Source: Xanthocytophaga agilis
GTDB lineage: Bacteria; Bacteroidota; Bacteroidia; Cytophagales; 172606-1
DNA length: 64,000 bases
Direction: 5' to 3'
NCBI RefSeq assembly: GCF_030068605.1
Contig: NZ_JASJOU010000007.1
Location: 1-64,000, forward strand
In this document: positions 25,720-35,500 of the stretch, one piece after another
How positions within the stretch are numbered: position 1 is the stretch's first letter
Layout of the letters: the number at the start of each line of letters is the position of its first letter
Position numbers and translations under genes: made by a program
Notes under the pieces: model-generated
What the model was told of the DNA's origin: nothing
Seen by the model: the letters and a program-made list of their open reading frames with translations, nothing else
Database searches by the model: none

Positions 25720-27237
25720 ATGAAAAAGAGTCGTTCTTCAGAAAAATCACCTGACGTTGTATTGATCGGCGCCGGGATTATGAGTGCCACACTAGGCGTA
25801 TTACTTAAAGAGTTACAACCTAATTTAACTATTGAGATATTTGAGAGGTTGGATGTGGCGGCGGCAGAAAGTTCCGATGCATGGAACAATGCAGGGACGG
25901 GACATTCTGCGTTTTGCGAATTAAATTATACACCAGAACTTCCGGATGGATCTGTTGAGATCATAAAAGCAATTAAGATTGCTGAGTCTTTTGAAGTGTC
26001 CAAGCAGTTCTGGGCTTATCTGGTTGAAAAAAACTTTCTTCGTTCTGCACCTGAATTTATACGCACTATCCCACATATGAGCTTTGTATGGGGCCAGGAT
26101 AACGTTAATTACCTCAAAAAACGCTACGACGCACTACAAACCAATCACCTGTTTAAGGGAATGGAATATACTGAAGATCCTCAGCTAATCGAGGAATGGA
26201 TTCCATTAGCCATGGAAGGTCGTGACCGCTCACAAAAAGTGGCAGCTACCCGGATGGAGATCGGTACAGATGTAAACTTCGGAGCTCTGACACGTTGTAT
26301 GTTTGAGCAGTTGCAAAAGATGGACGGAGTAAACATGCACTTCAACCATGATGTAAAAGACCTGGATCGTGATAGCGATGGAAGTTGGAAAGTGAAGGTA
26401 AAAGATCTGGGTACTGGTCAGAAGAGAACGTTAAAGACTAAGTTTGTATTCATTGGTGCAGGAGGTGGTACATTGCATCTTCTGGAAAAATCAGATATTC
26501 CGGAAGGAAAAGGATTCGGAGGTTTCCCTGTGAGTGGACAGTGGCTTAAATGTACCAATCCGGAGATTATTAAGAAACATCATGCCAAAGTATATGGGAA
26601 AGCAGCCGTAGGTTCACCTCCTATGTCCGTTCCTCACCTGGATACCCGTATGATTGATGGCAAACAGGCGTTGTTGTTTGGACCCTATGCAGGTTTCTCA
26701 ACCAAGTTCCTGAAAAACGGTTCATACTTCGATTTGCCACGTTCTATCCGGATCAATAACATCCGTCCAATGCTGGCTGCCGGAATTCATAATATCCCTC
26801 TTACCAAGTATTTGATTGATCAGGTACGCCAGTCGCCGGAAGATCGTCTGGAAGCGCTGAAAGAATACTTCCCTGAAGCCAAAATGGAAGACTGGGAACT
26901 GGAAATTGCCGGACAACGTGTACAGGTAATTAAGAAAGATGAAAAGAAAGGTGGCGTACTGGAATTCGGAACCGAAATGGTAAGTGCCGCTGACGGAAGT
27001 CTTGCAGCACTGCTGGGTGCCTCTCCAGGAGCCTCTACTACAGTATCTATCATGCTTACGATGCTTCAACGTTGTTTCAAACAACAGATCATGAGCGAAG
27101 AATGGCAGACTAAGCTGAAACAAATGATTCCATCCTATGGCCTTTCATTGGCAAAAGATGAAGAACTTGCTGAAAGTATTCGGGCTCAAACCAGTGAAGT
27201 ACTGGATTTAAACAATCCTGAAACTGTAATTAGCTAA
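25720..27237 (+). CDS. mqo: Malate:quinone oxidoreductase
   Basis: The product is 505 residues, full length for Mqo. The FAD-binding motif is [18 protein letters not shown] near residue 12. Other family blocks are [82 protein letters not shown] and [18 protein letters not shown]. It is a peripheral membrane flavoprotein that oxidises malate to oxaloacetate and passes electrons to quinone, joining the citric acid cycle to respiration. It is monocistronic with its own -7 box and terminator. Confidence 0.97.
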   Translation: MKKSRSSEKSPDVVLIGAGIMSATLGVLLKELQPNLTIEIFERLDVAAAESSDAWNNAGTGHSAFCELNYTPELPDGSVEIIKAIKIAESFEVSKQFWAYLVEKNFLRSAPEFIRTIPHMSFVWGQDNVNYLKKRYDALQTNHLFKGMEYTEDPQLIEEWIPLAMEGRDRSQKVAATRMEIGTDVNFGALTRCMFEQLQKMDGVNMHFNHDVKDLDRDSDGSWKVKVKDLGTGQKRTLKTKFVFIGAGGGTLHLLEKSDIPEGKGFGGFPVSGQWLKCTNPEIIKKHHAKVYGKAAVGSPPMSVPHLDTRMIDGKQALLFGPYAGFSTKFLKNGSYFDLPRSIRINNIRPMLAAGIHNIPLTKYLIDQVRQSPEDRLEALKEYFPEAKMEDWELEIAGQRVQVIKKDEKKGGVLEFGTEMVSAADGSLAALLGASPGASTTVSIMLTMLQRCFKQQIMSEEWQTKLKQMIPSYGLSLAKDEELAESIRAQTSEVLDLNNPETVIS

Positions 27238-27268
27238 ATAAGCTATATAGAATATATTTTATTTAAAT

Positions 27269-27302
27269 CAGAGCCTACGCTTTTTCAAAAGTGTAGGCTC
27301 TG
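27269..27302 (+). terminator. Terminator hairpin of mqo
   Basis: CAGAGCCTACGCTTTT and AAAAGTGTAGGCTCTG form a stem of about 15 bp with one G-T pair, 32 bp after the mqo stop. The T tract after it is weak (GTGTTTAT). Confidence 0.75.
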
Positions 27303-27467
27303 GTGTTTATAGAGTACCTCTTGTTTTATTCTATCAGATTCCTCTCTTCCAGAAAGTAGCATCTCCCCTTTTTATCCTTCTGGAAAAATTATTTATTTTC
27401 TTTCTATCTTACTGCAAGGTCTATTCCCTTTTTCCTCATGAAAAGTCTTTTTCTTATTTATTTTATT

Positions 27468-27574
27468 GTCCTTCTGAAAGAAACTCGTGACAAATAGAGC
27501 TGCGTTCGGTTTCTGAAAAACACATTCTAATGGGAAAGGCCGCCGGTCTTGCCACGAGTTCCTTACAGGAGGAC
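27468..27574 (+). repeat. Dispersed hairpin element, family B, copy 3
   Basis: The core is 107 bp. Its ends are GTCCTTCTGAAAGAAACTCG and the complement of GTCCTCCTGTAAGGAACTCG, so the whole unit can fold into a long hairpin around a loop of about 55 bases. It is almost identical, in reverse, to copy 4 at 29508-29614. Degenerate pieces of the arm word TTCTTTCAGAA recur in the flanks (27377, 27601, 27660). It lies between mqo and the nucleotidyltransferase-like/methyltransferase gene. Confidence 0.82.
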
Positions 27575-27717
27575 AAAAGGGGAGGAATCGACTGAGAGGA
27601 AAGATTCTTTCAGAAAGACAAAAAAGAAGGTGCTTTTCACAGGAGCAAAAAAGGAATGTTCCATTCAGAAGAACAATGAAGAATAAGAATTCCTTTCTTG
27701 AGGATAACAAAGTGTAA

Positions 27718-29325
27718 CTACAAAATCCGTTTCTCGGCCAAAAACAACATATGGGTAACCGGAAAATCCAAAGGTTTTAACCCATCAGTAGTTTTGCTGA
27801 ATAGTTCTGCCTTGCCTGTGAATCTGTTTTTCACAATCCAATCATTTTGATAAGCATGGGATTGAGGAAGAATGGAAAAGCCCGCTTTACTCATTTCCTT
27901 TTCCCAGTCAGCATAAGTCCAGAAACAAAACTTCTCATGCATTTCACTTTGCCAGTTGTCAGTATAGTCTTTCTTAAGCAAAAACTCCATAGCATTACGG
28001 AGAGACAACTGCAGATTGCTTTTATGTTCTTCAGTCGACAAAAGTTCATAGTGTAAGGCTTCATTCTCTTTATGACGGAAATCTCTGGCAAAACGTAAAA
28101 ACCGGGCATAGGTAGACAAGCCCTGCAGATAAGCGGATAACTCATCCCGGTTTGTAATCTCTCTTTCCCAATCATCGTTTCGTCCATCTTCTTTTGTAAG
28201 GACAAGAACCACTTCCTCATCCGGATTGTCAGGGCCTACTACATCCCGATTGATCCAGATACCGCCAGTAGCCAGTTCTTCATAGCGGTTTCGGATAAAT
28301 GTAAGCAGGTCTTCTCTGCTGCCATAGGATTCGATTTCATGTGTAAGGGAAGAGGTGTTAATAGTATGCATGGAGTTCTTCTCATAGACCAATCCTGTAA
28401 CAGCGTTTTTCTGGGCAAAAAATACGAACGGGTTGCCAAACTCTCCATTGTGCTTTCGTTGCTGGCAAATATCAAACAGATGACGGGCCACTTCAATGCC
28501 ATAAAAATCGGATTCATGCAGCAGGTCCTGCTGGCAAGCCAGTCGTATCCATGAACCTACTGCACACCCAATATCGCCAATTCGGCCAGGCCGGATATAG
28601 GGTGCAGTCTCTTTAAACTTTAATTCTGCAATGTCATCCATCTGCCGTACATAGCTGTTATAGTCACGAGTGGTGGTAATATCGCCATCATCACTGATGA
28701 TCCGATCCCGAAACAACATCTGCACCTTCTCCCCTAGTTTATATTTCTTCCAAAGTGAATAAGATGCCGGATGCATGTGCTCCAATACATACCGATCTGT
28801 CAGCCACGCATCCCCAGCCTTCGCAATATATTCTACCAGATCCCACGGCAGCCCTGTTACAAACTGCTGGGTCTGGCGATCTAACAACTCAGCAGGCAAG
28901 ACTCTGAAATCGAGTTTCTCATACATATTCATCACAGGTGTTGAGCATACGACTACTGTATTTTGTGGAGTGAGATCAAACATTCCATCGCTTTCATGTC
29001 GGATCCGTTTGATGGTATAATCTGCAAAGTTTTCCAATACGCCTACTTCGTCTATTCCATACATATAGGCAGGCACAGGCAAATCATCTGAAAAATCTTC
29101 CAGTTGCAATACCCGCAAATGAAAAGGCAATGGATTGCGTCGGGTGTGGCTGTGATTGGCTGAGGTTACCGCAAAGATGATGGCATCAATAGGTCCAAAG
29201 TCGTTTCCCAGAAGCTGCCCATTGGCATCCGTTTCCTGAGACAGTCCTGCCTGAATAATTCTGTATAGATAATTAAACTGAAAGTTGGTGAGTAGCTGGT
29301 GACGGCCAGGAAAAAGTAAATACAT
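27718..29325 (-). CDS. Nucleotidyltransferase-like domain fused to a SAM methyltransferase-like domain
   Basis: The product is 535 residues. Residues 1-165 recall NMN adenylyltransferase-type folds: FPGRHQLLTNFQ sits where GRFQPxHxGH is expected, then AIIFAVTSANHSHTRRNPLP, and FRVLPAELL with LPWDLVEYIAKAG. The His pair of the nucleotidyl motif and the final SGT-R motif are degenerate, so activity is doubtful. Residues of about 240-440 look like a Rossmann methyltransferase with motif I IGDIGCAVGSW (249-259) and a later INRDVVGPDN. The C-terminal part (FCFWTYADWEKEMSKAGF) is typical of methyltransferase ends. No substrate can be named. The gene stands alone, bracketed by inverted copies of family B elements. 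Confidence 0.7.
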   Translation of the reverse strand: MYLLFPGRHQLLTNFQFNYLYRIIQAGLSQETDANGQLLGNDFGPIDAIIFAVTSANHSHTRRNPLPFHLRVLQLEDFSDDLPVPAYMYGIDEVGVLENFADYTIKRIRHESDGMFDLTPQNTVVVCSTPVMNMYEKLDFRVLPAELLDRQTQQFVTGLPWDLVEYIAKAGDAWLTDRYVLEHMHPASYSLWKKYKLGEKVQMLFRDRIISDDGDITTTRDYNSYVRQMDDIAELKFKETAPYIRPGRIGDIGCAVGSWIRLACQQDLLHESDFYGIEVARHLFDICQQRKHNGEFGNPFVFFAQKNAVTGLVYEKNSMHTINTSSLTHEIESYGSREDLLTFIRNRYEELATGGIWINRDVVGPDNPDEEVVLVLTKEDGRNDDWEREITNRDELSAYLQGLSTYARFLRFARDFRHKENEALHYELLSTEEHKSNLQLSLRNAMEFLLKKDYTDNWQSEMHEKFCFWTYADWEKEMSKAGFSILPQSHAYQNDWIVKNRFTGKAELFSKTTDGLKPLDFPVTHMLFLAEKRIL

Positions 29326-29444
29326 AGCAGACAGAGGGATTGAGTAAATGAATCTGCGGAAATATTACTAGCTATTGGTTAAAAAAACAATCGTTTTGAG
29401 GAAAAGGTGGATAAGTAAGGATGTAAGTTAGTAGAACGTAACTA

Positions 29445-29711
29445 CTAGTTCGAACGTCCGTTCAAAACAGTCAGCTTAAGGCAACCACTCAGAACACACC
29501 CCATTTTGTCCTCCTGAAAGGAACTCGTGGCAAGACCGGCGGCCTTTCCCATTAGAATGTGTTTTTCAGAAACCGAACGCAGCTCTATTTGTCATGAGTT
29601 TCTTTCAGAAGGACAATAAAATAAATAAGAATGAATAGAGAAACTTGCTTAAGTTGACAACATTGAACGGATTCTGCGTTCAAATTAGGTCCGAACGGAC
29701 GTTCGAACCAG
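29445..29711 (-). repeat. Dispersed hairpin element, family B, copy 4 with outer arms
   Basis: The core 29508-29614 (107 bp) is the near-perfect reverse complement of copy 3; I count two differences. Around it lies a second pair of inverted arms: TTCGAACGTCCGTTC (29449-29463) and GAACGGACGTTCGAA (29693-29707), a perfect 15-bp match that extends a few bases outward with one mismatch. Between arm and core, CAGCTTAAG and GCTTAAGTTGAC also pair. The whole unit is about 267 bp, non-coding, and lies upstream of the methyltransferase-like gene and of the fucosidase gene. Confidence 0.8.
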
Positions 29712-29779
29712 TAGGTGCTCACTTTCACTGAAAAAAGAGTATTTTAGCCACTGACATTCCATTATAACCAGTCAAAGTC

Positions 29780-31210
29780 ATGAAAAAATTGCTTCTCTTC
29801 CTTTTTATCCTTCTTTATGCAGTTCCTTTTTCCAGCCAGGCGCAAAAGAAGAGCAAAACTACTCAAGCTACTTCTACCGGAAAGTACCAGGCTAACTGGG
29901 CTTCGATAGACAGTCGGCCTATTCCTACCTGGTTTGAAGATGCCAAGTTTGGGATTTTTATTCACTGGGGATTGTTTTCAGTTCCATCCTGGGGACCCAC
30001 TCCGAAAGATGGAGCCAGCATTTATGACTGTTATTCCGAATGGTACTGGTACCGGCTTACTGATCCCAACTCGAAAGTGAATCCATTGTTTGTAAAGTAC
30101 CACACCAGTACCTATGGCAAAGATTTCCGGTATCAGGATTTTGTTAAAGATTTCAAAGCTGAATTTTTCAAACCTGACGACTGGGCCAGCGTGATTCAGG
30201 ACGCAGGAGCCAAGTATGTGGTGCTTACCTCCAAACACCATGAAGGCTTTACCCTATGGCCTAGTGCGCAGGCATGGAACTGGAATGCAGTGGATGTAGG
30301 CCCTCACCGTGATCTGGCAGGAGATCTGATCAAATCTGTAAAAAGCAAAGGACTGCGAATGGGTTATTATTACTCATTGTATGAATGGTTTAATCCTCTT
30401 TATAAGGCAGATGTGAATCGGTATGTAGATGAACACATGCTGCCTCAGTTAAAAGATCTGGTAACCCGTTATAATCCGGATATTGTATGGACAGATGGGG
30501 AATGGGACCATCCCAGTGAAACCTGGAAAAGCACTGAGTTTCTGGCTTGGCTATACAACGACTCCCCGGTAAAAAACGATGTAGTAGTTAATGACCGATG
30601 GGGCAAAGAAACCCGAAGCAAACATGGGGGCATCTATACAACGGAATATGATCTGGTACATGAGAAGGCGCAAACAGAAGGCTCTCTACCCCGTTACTGG
30701 GAAGAATGCCGGGGTATTGGGAGTTCGTTTGGCTATAACCGTAATGAAAATCTGGAAGACTACTCATCAGCGGAACAACTGGTGCATATACTGATCGATA
30801 AGGTATCTCGTGGTGGCAGTCTGCTGCTGAACATTGGCCCTACTGCCGATGGCCGCATTCCGGTAATTATGCAACAACGACTCAAAGAAATGGGCCAGTG
30901 GCTTAAGGTGAATGGAGAGGCTATCTATGGAACCCGTATGTGGACGGCTGCTCCTGCCAAAAAGATCCCGGATGTATTCTTTACAGCAAAAGGCAAGGAC
31001 GTATATGTAATCTGTACCAAATGGCCTGAAAACGGTATCGAACTGGAAGGAGTTGCGCTGCCTTCCAAGATTACGATGTTGGGATACACAGGTCCGGTCA
31101 AGGCAGCGTTCCAGAATAATAAACTGATGCTTACTCCTCCGGTTGTTTCTCCGGCAACGGTTCCCTGTGACTATGCCTGGACATTTAAATTGGAAAATGC
31201 GGTAAAATAG
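29780..31210 (+). CDS. Alpha-L-fucosidase, GH29 family
   Basis: The product is 476 residues with a signal peptide (MKKLLLFLFILLYAVPFSSQA). The GH29 catalytic barrel covers about residues 40-385: FEDAKFGIFIHWGLFSVPSW, YVVLTSKHHEGFTLWPS and PDIVWTDGEWDHP, where Asp239 is the expected nucleophile, then GGSLLLNIGPTADGRIP. A short beta domain ends the protein. It should release alpha-linked L-fucose from glycans in the periplasm or outside the cell. No SusC/D pair is adjacent, so it is not part of an evident polysaccharide locus. YjbQ follows 116 bp downstream. Confidence 0.95.
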   Translation: MKKLLLFLFILLYAVPFSSQAQKKSKTTQATSTGKYQANWASIDSRPIPTWFEDAKFGIFIHWGLFSVPSWGPTPKDGASIYDCYSEWYWYRLTDPNSKVNPLFVKYHTSTYGKDFRYQDFVKDFKAEFFKPDDWASVIQDAGAKYVVLTSKHHEGFTLWPSAQAWNWNAVDVGPHRDLAGDLIKSVKSKGLRMGYYYSLYEWFNPLYKADVNRYVDEHMLPQLKDLVTRYNPDIVWTDGEWDHPSETWKSTEFLAWLYNDSPVKNDVVVNDRWGKETRSKHGGIYTTEYDLVHEKAQTEGSLPRYWEECRGIGSSFGYNRNENLEDYSSAEQLVHILIDKVSRGGSLLLNIGPTADGRIPVIMQQRLKEMGQWLKVNGEAIYGTRMWTAAPAKKIPDVFFTAKGKDVYVICTKWPENGIELEGVALPSKITMLGYTGPVKAAFQNNKLMLTPPVVSPATVPCDYAWTFKLENAVK

Positions 31211-31326
31211 TCAAAGCTTTGTACAGGAATTATTTTTTATCTTTTAGAGATGGTTTAACGCATTTATAAAACAGTGTAGACCACCTCTTCAAACTTTGTG
31301 AATACATTAATCCAGAAAACAGCGTT

Positions 31327-31746
31327 ATGCATTGGTTCCAGAAAACGATAAAACTCCCTGTATACAAAAGAGGCTTTCATTTGATTACCAATATAGTACT
31401 TCGCGAACTTCCCGAAATACAACAGATTCGTACAGGGTTGTTGCATGTGTTTATCCAGCATACTTCTGCCAGCCTGACCATCAACGAGAATGCAGATTCT
31501 ACTGTACGATCAGACTTTGAAGCGCACTTTAACCGTGCCGTTCCGGAAGATGCACCTTACCAGCATGACTATGAAGGTCCAGACGATATGCCAGCACATA
31601 TCAAGGCATCTATGTTAGGTAGCTCGGTCTCTATCCCTATCACGGATGGGCGGTTAAATCTCGGGACATGGCAGGGGATTTACTTATGCGAGCATCGGGA
31701 TGAAGCAACTCCACGTAAACTGGTAATTACTGTGTATGGAGTGTAA
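31327..31746 (+). CDS. yjbQ: YjbQ / UPF0047 family protein
   Basis: The product is 139 residues, the family length. The conserved blocks are GLLHVFIQHTSASLTINENA, RSDFEAHFNRAVPED, GPDDMPAHIKASMLG and the ending GRLNLGTWQGIYLCEHRD. The conserved His and Glu residues form a small active-site cluster. Family members are reported to have weak thiamine-phosphate-synthase activity, but the true role is uncertain. A second, broken copy of this gene lies at 45020-45175. A terminator hairpin follows at 31785. Confidence 0.93.
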   Translation: MHWFQKTIKLPVYKRGFHLITNIVLRELPEIQQIRTGLLHVFIQHTSASLTINENADSTVRSDFEAHFNRAVPEDAPYQHDYEGPDDMPAHIKASMLGSSVSIPITDGRLNLGTWQGIYLCEHRDEATPRKLVITVYGV

Positions 31747-31784
31747 CTGCATTTAAAGAGTGTTCAAAAGATCCTTTAAAGTAT

Positions 31785-31814
31785 AAAGTCCTTATCTAAC
31801 AAGATAAGGACTTT
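31785..31814 (+). terminator. Terminator hairpin after yjbQ
   Basis: AAAGTCCTTATCT and AGATAAGGACTTT form a perfect 13-bp stem with a 4-base loop, 38 bp after the yjbQ stop. Confidence 0.8.
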
Positions 31815-31986
31815 ATAAATACGCAACTTCTATAGTTCATTAGTTTTCGTATTTCTAGAACATTTCTACAAACCTCAAAATACTGCTCTGCAAAACATGC
31901 CCTTGCATTGGAAACAGGGGCTTAGCACTTTGTAGCATATACAGAATCCACCAAAATATGAAAATTTGTGGTAGGTAATAGGTATA

Positions 31987-32490
31987 TTACCAAACTATAT
32001 ACGCTACTTTTGGATTCTTACTCTGATACAAGACCTTATAATCTTTGCTCTCTATGAACTTTACTTCAGAAGGTAAACTTTGATAACGTTCATACTCTTT
32101 ACCTTCCACTTGATAAGTGAAGCGAATTGCTTCGTTTATAGAAACTTCTTCAACCATTGTGGTCCAAGTAACAGCAAAATCCTTTTTGTCTAAAATAGCT
32201 GGTTTATCGAACAGCATGATAGATTCATCTGCATTTGATGAATCGTACAGAACCTCATATTGCTCACCTGTCTCCAAACTAACTGCAGGCTTGGAAGTAA
32301 CACGAGTATAAGGCTTTCCATTAACGAAGTAGGTATATTTTATGTTACTACCTTTTATGGAAACCTTTGCTGTCGTTCGCTTACCATACTTGATTAGCCA
32401 ATCGTGTGCGTTACCTTGCTCTCGAATGGAATAGATAAATAAAGAGATTAAAAAAAAGCTTATTAAATAAATCGTGGTGTTTCTTCTCAT
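31987..32490 (-). CDS. Small membrane-anchored protein with two DUF3592-like repeats
   Basis: The product is 167 residues. A single N-terminal hydrophobic helix (TTIYLISFFLISLFIYSI) anchors it. The rest contains two related units, about residues 36-98 and 112-167: IKYTYFVNGKPYTR...YEVLYDSSN and IRFTYQVEGKEYER...YKVLYQSKN. The pattern Y-x-Y-x-V-x-G-K-x-Y, then V-L-Y-x-S, is like DUF3592. It is the last gene of the LamG-LRR-RHS-RHS run, 13 bp after the large RHS gene. That position is where an immunity protein would sit, but nothing in the protein proves such a role. Confidence 0.7.
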   Translation of the reverse strand: MRRNTTIYLISFFLISLFIYSIREQGNAHDWLIKYGKRTTAKVSIKGSNIKYTYFVNGKPYTRVTSKPAVSLETGEQYEVLYDSSNADESIMLFDKPAILDKKDFAVTWTTMVEEVSINEAIRFTYQVEGKEYERYQSLPSEVKFIESKDYKVLYQSKNPKVAYIVW

Positions 32491-32503
32491 ATTTCGCTTT
32501 TTA

Positions 32504-35500
32504 TTATTTTATAGCGTCTTTCGCTTGTTCTCCAGTGTACGATGAGGTTGCACCAGCCGCCATATTTACCGCAGTTTCTCTGGCTTTCATTTCACTTTCA
32601 GCAGCGACTTTTTTTGCCTGTTGTTTTACATAGCTTTTACCACCAATAGGTACTTTTCTCATAGCTTTAGCAGCGGCGGTTATTTCCTTGTTCAAGATAT
32701 GATTTACAGCTTTACCTGCTTGTTTGCCAGCAAATCCACCACCTGGACCACCTACAACATCCACGACAGCGTTTTTTAAATCTTTCTTTTTACCAACAAC
32801 TCCACCTACAGTTTCCACCTGTATCCCTTTTTTATCTTTATCATACTTGACATCTACACTTGCTTTTATTATCTCAGGAGCCAAAGCTTTGCCCAATTGC
32901 ACGGCCTTGGCAATTCGAGTTGACGCAGCGGCTACTTGGACTCCGCCATTTAATCCTGATGTTAAGGCACCTACCGCACCGGCCACCGCTATATCTGCCA
33001 AATCTACATCAGTAATAGCTTCTTTCAAACCCTTACCAAGAGCAAAATTAACTATCACTTGTGTGCCATACTCGATAGCCACTGCCTGCAAGGCACCTGT
33101 GATTGGATTTCCTGTTTTCCCATCTGGATCATTATGTCTTATAGGGTCACAGTATACATAATGATAAGGCGACCATGACTCTTGATCTTCTTCTTCAGAG
33201 GCAGGATCAATCACATGCCATCTACCTAATTGCGCATCATACATTCTGGCTCCATAATCCATCCAGTTCAATCCAAACTCTTCCTGCTTTTCCTTCCCAT
33301 TGTACTGAAACTTATGATTAGGATTCCCCTGCACTTCAATCCCTGCCAGATTCAATCCCCATGGATCATAATGATTCTCCTGTACAATAATAGGTGGCTC
33401 CTGTGTCAGGGTCAAATCATCAAAATAAGCAGATACCCTGGATGAAGAGTTAACCACACTTACTTCTACGATCTGCTCTTCCTTAGGCTGATAGACCAGT
33501 TCCAACTTCTCCCAACTACCAATGGCTGACTTACTTAATTTCTGTGTCTGTAAAGATAAAACTTTTCCTGAACTGTCTCTGGCAATTATCTGTAGATACG
33601 CTTCTGGCAGTTCAGTCTGTTTTTTTCCAAACTTCAAGGGCAGTGCCAGTCCTGCTTTTAAGGCCAGCTTTTTGTGTACTTTGCCATCGGCTACCGTTGG
33701 CTCTTGCCCAATAATGGGAACAGGTATCCAGTTGATGCGTCTGGTTTGTTTTTCTTCCACATACCCATACACACTGGCCCAGAGTGTTTCTCCTGCCTGT
33801 AGCTTTACGGTTTTGCCAGGTCCGGTTTTGGCTAGCAGTCTGGCTGCATAGCGTCCACTGTGAGCGGGTCCTGCCACACGACTCAGACTCACTTTCTGGA
33901 AAGCCGCTTCTTCCTCAACAGCCATAGTAGGTTCCATTGTCAAACGAGCCGAGGAGGTCTGGCTTCGTTGCTGACGGTATGCTACCCGCAAATTACCCAG
34001 ATGATCTTTGTAATGGTACTCGTAGGCAAGTTGTCCACTTTGTGGATCTGTAATCACCCGTCCTTCTTCATGGGCAATAAAGCTCAACGCATTCGATGTT
34101 CCTTTCACTGGATCGGTTTCAAATACATTCTCTCCATCATAATCGGTCAGAGCAGATTGCTGGGTAGTCACATTCAAGGCTTTCTTTCGCCACTTGCGAC
34201 CTGTCGCGTCATAGGTATAACTAATCTGAAAAGGAATGGTTGTAGTTCCTACTTTCTGACTACCAATTACTGTTTCTACTAGTCCCAGATAGTTATAGGT
34301 AATTGAAGTAATGCCTTTGTTAAGATCTTTGATCAAACTTCCTTCCGCATCATAATCATAATCAACGCCTGTACTTAGATTACGAAAATCACCTACGCCA
34401 TCCGGAATAGCACTTGTCACGGCATCACTGACCGACTGTAGTCTGTTTCCATTATTCAGATAGGTGTAACTCAGTTTGTCAATCACATTGCCACTTACAT
34501 TTGTTCCACTAGTAGATCCAAAAGTAGGAAAGATCAGTTTGCCCCCTGTCATGCCATTTCGGGTCAGCGCCTCAATATTGCCGTTTTTGTCATACTTCAT
34601 ACCTGACAGTGAATAATTCTCTCCACTGTATTTGCCACCTGAATAAGCTGCTGCCACAAGTCGATTAGCCGCATCATAGCTGTAATCATACACCCGGTTG
34701 GGACGATTACGTACACTGTGACTGATCCAGCTTTGTTTGCTGATATTGCCATTGTAGCTTTCTCCATCCTCCTGGTAATTGAGCCTCATGCCAAACAAAT
34801 CATTTTCATTGGCATTGAGTGCTCCCTGATTGACACTTGTCAGCCAATTGCGGATATTATAGGTATAATCTATCTTCTGCAAAGCCGTGGTTGTACCTGT
34901 GGTAGGAGCCATGGGCTCTGCACTATAGATTGTTCCTGACCCAGCAATGACAAACCCTTTTTTAAAGGTAATCTTTCCAGCCCTGTCTTCGACAATTCCT
35001 TCCAGCAGTGCATCACGCACAAGCTGAGACGTAGACTGGGTGGCTTCAATGGTATTATAGGTTCCTGGCTGGATATTTTTGCGCACCAGTCTGCCCAACT
35101 CATCATACTCATAGGTTGCCAAGGTCAATGCTTGAGGAGTAGTGCTACCTTGTCCAATGGCATGATTGGTCTGAACCTTGTGCCCCATCTCATCATAGCT
35201 ATATTCAGTCACTACGGTATAGGAAGGCTTGCCATCATTGTACTGACTTATTACTTTTTTACTCATCACCTCTCCCACAAAGTTGAGCGTTAAGTCTGTT
35301 CGGGTCTGTCCGCCAAAGGGATTTTGAGAATAGGTCTGCACCGGACGGTTTTTCTCGTCATAGTACGTAACACTGGTTAACATCTGATTTCCAAACTCAG
35401 TTTGTTCCAGCAACCGAGCCATTGAACCGGTAGCCAGGCCGCGGGCAGATTGTTGTATCAAACTGTTGAAGGAGGTAAAAGCCATTGAAGCAGGGACTGT

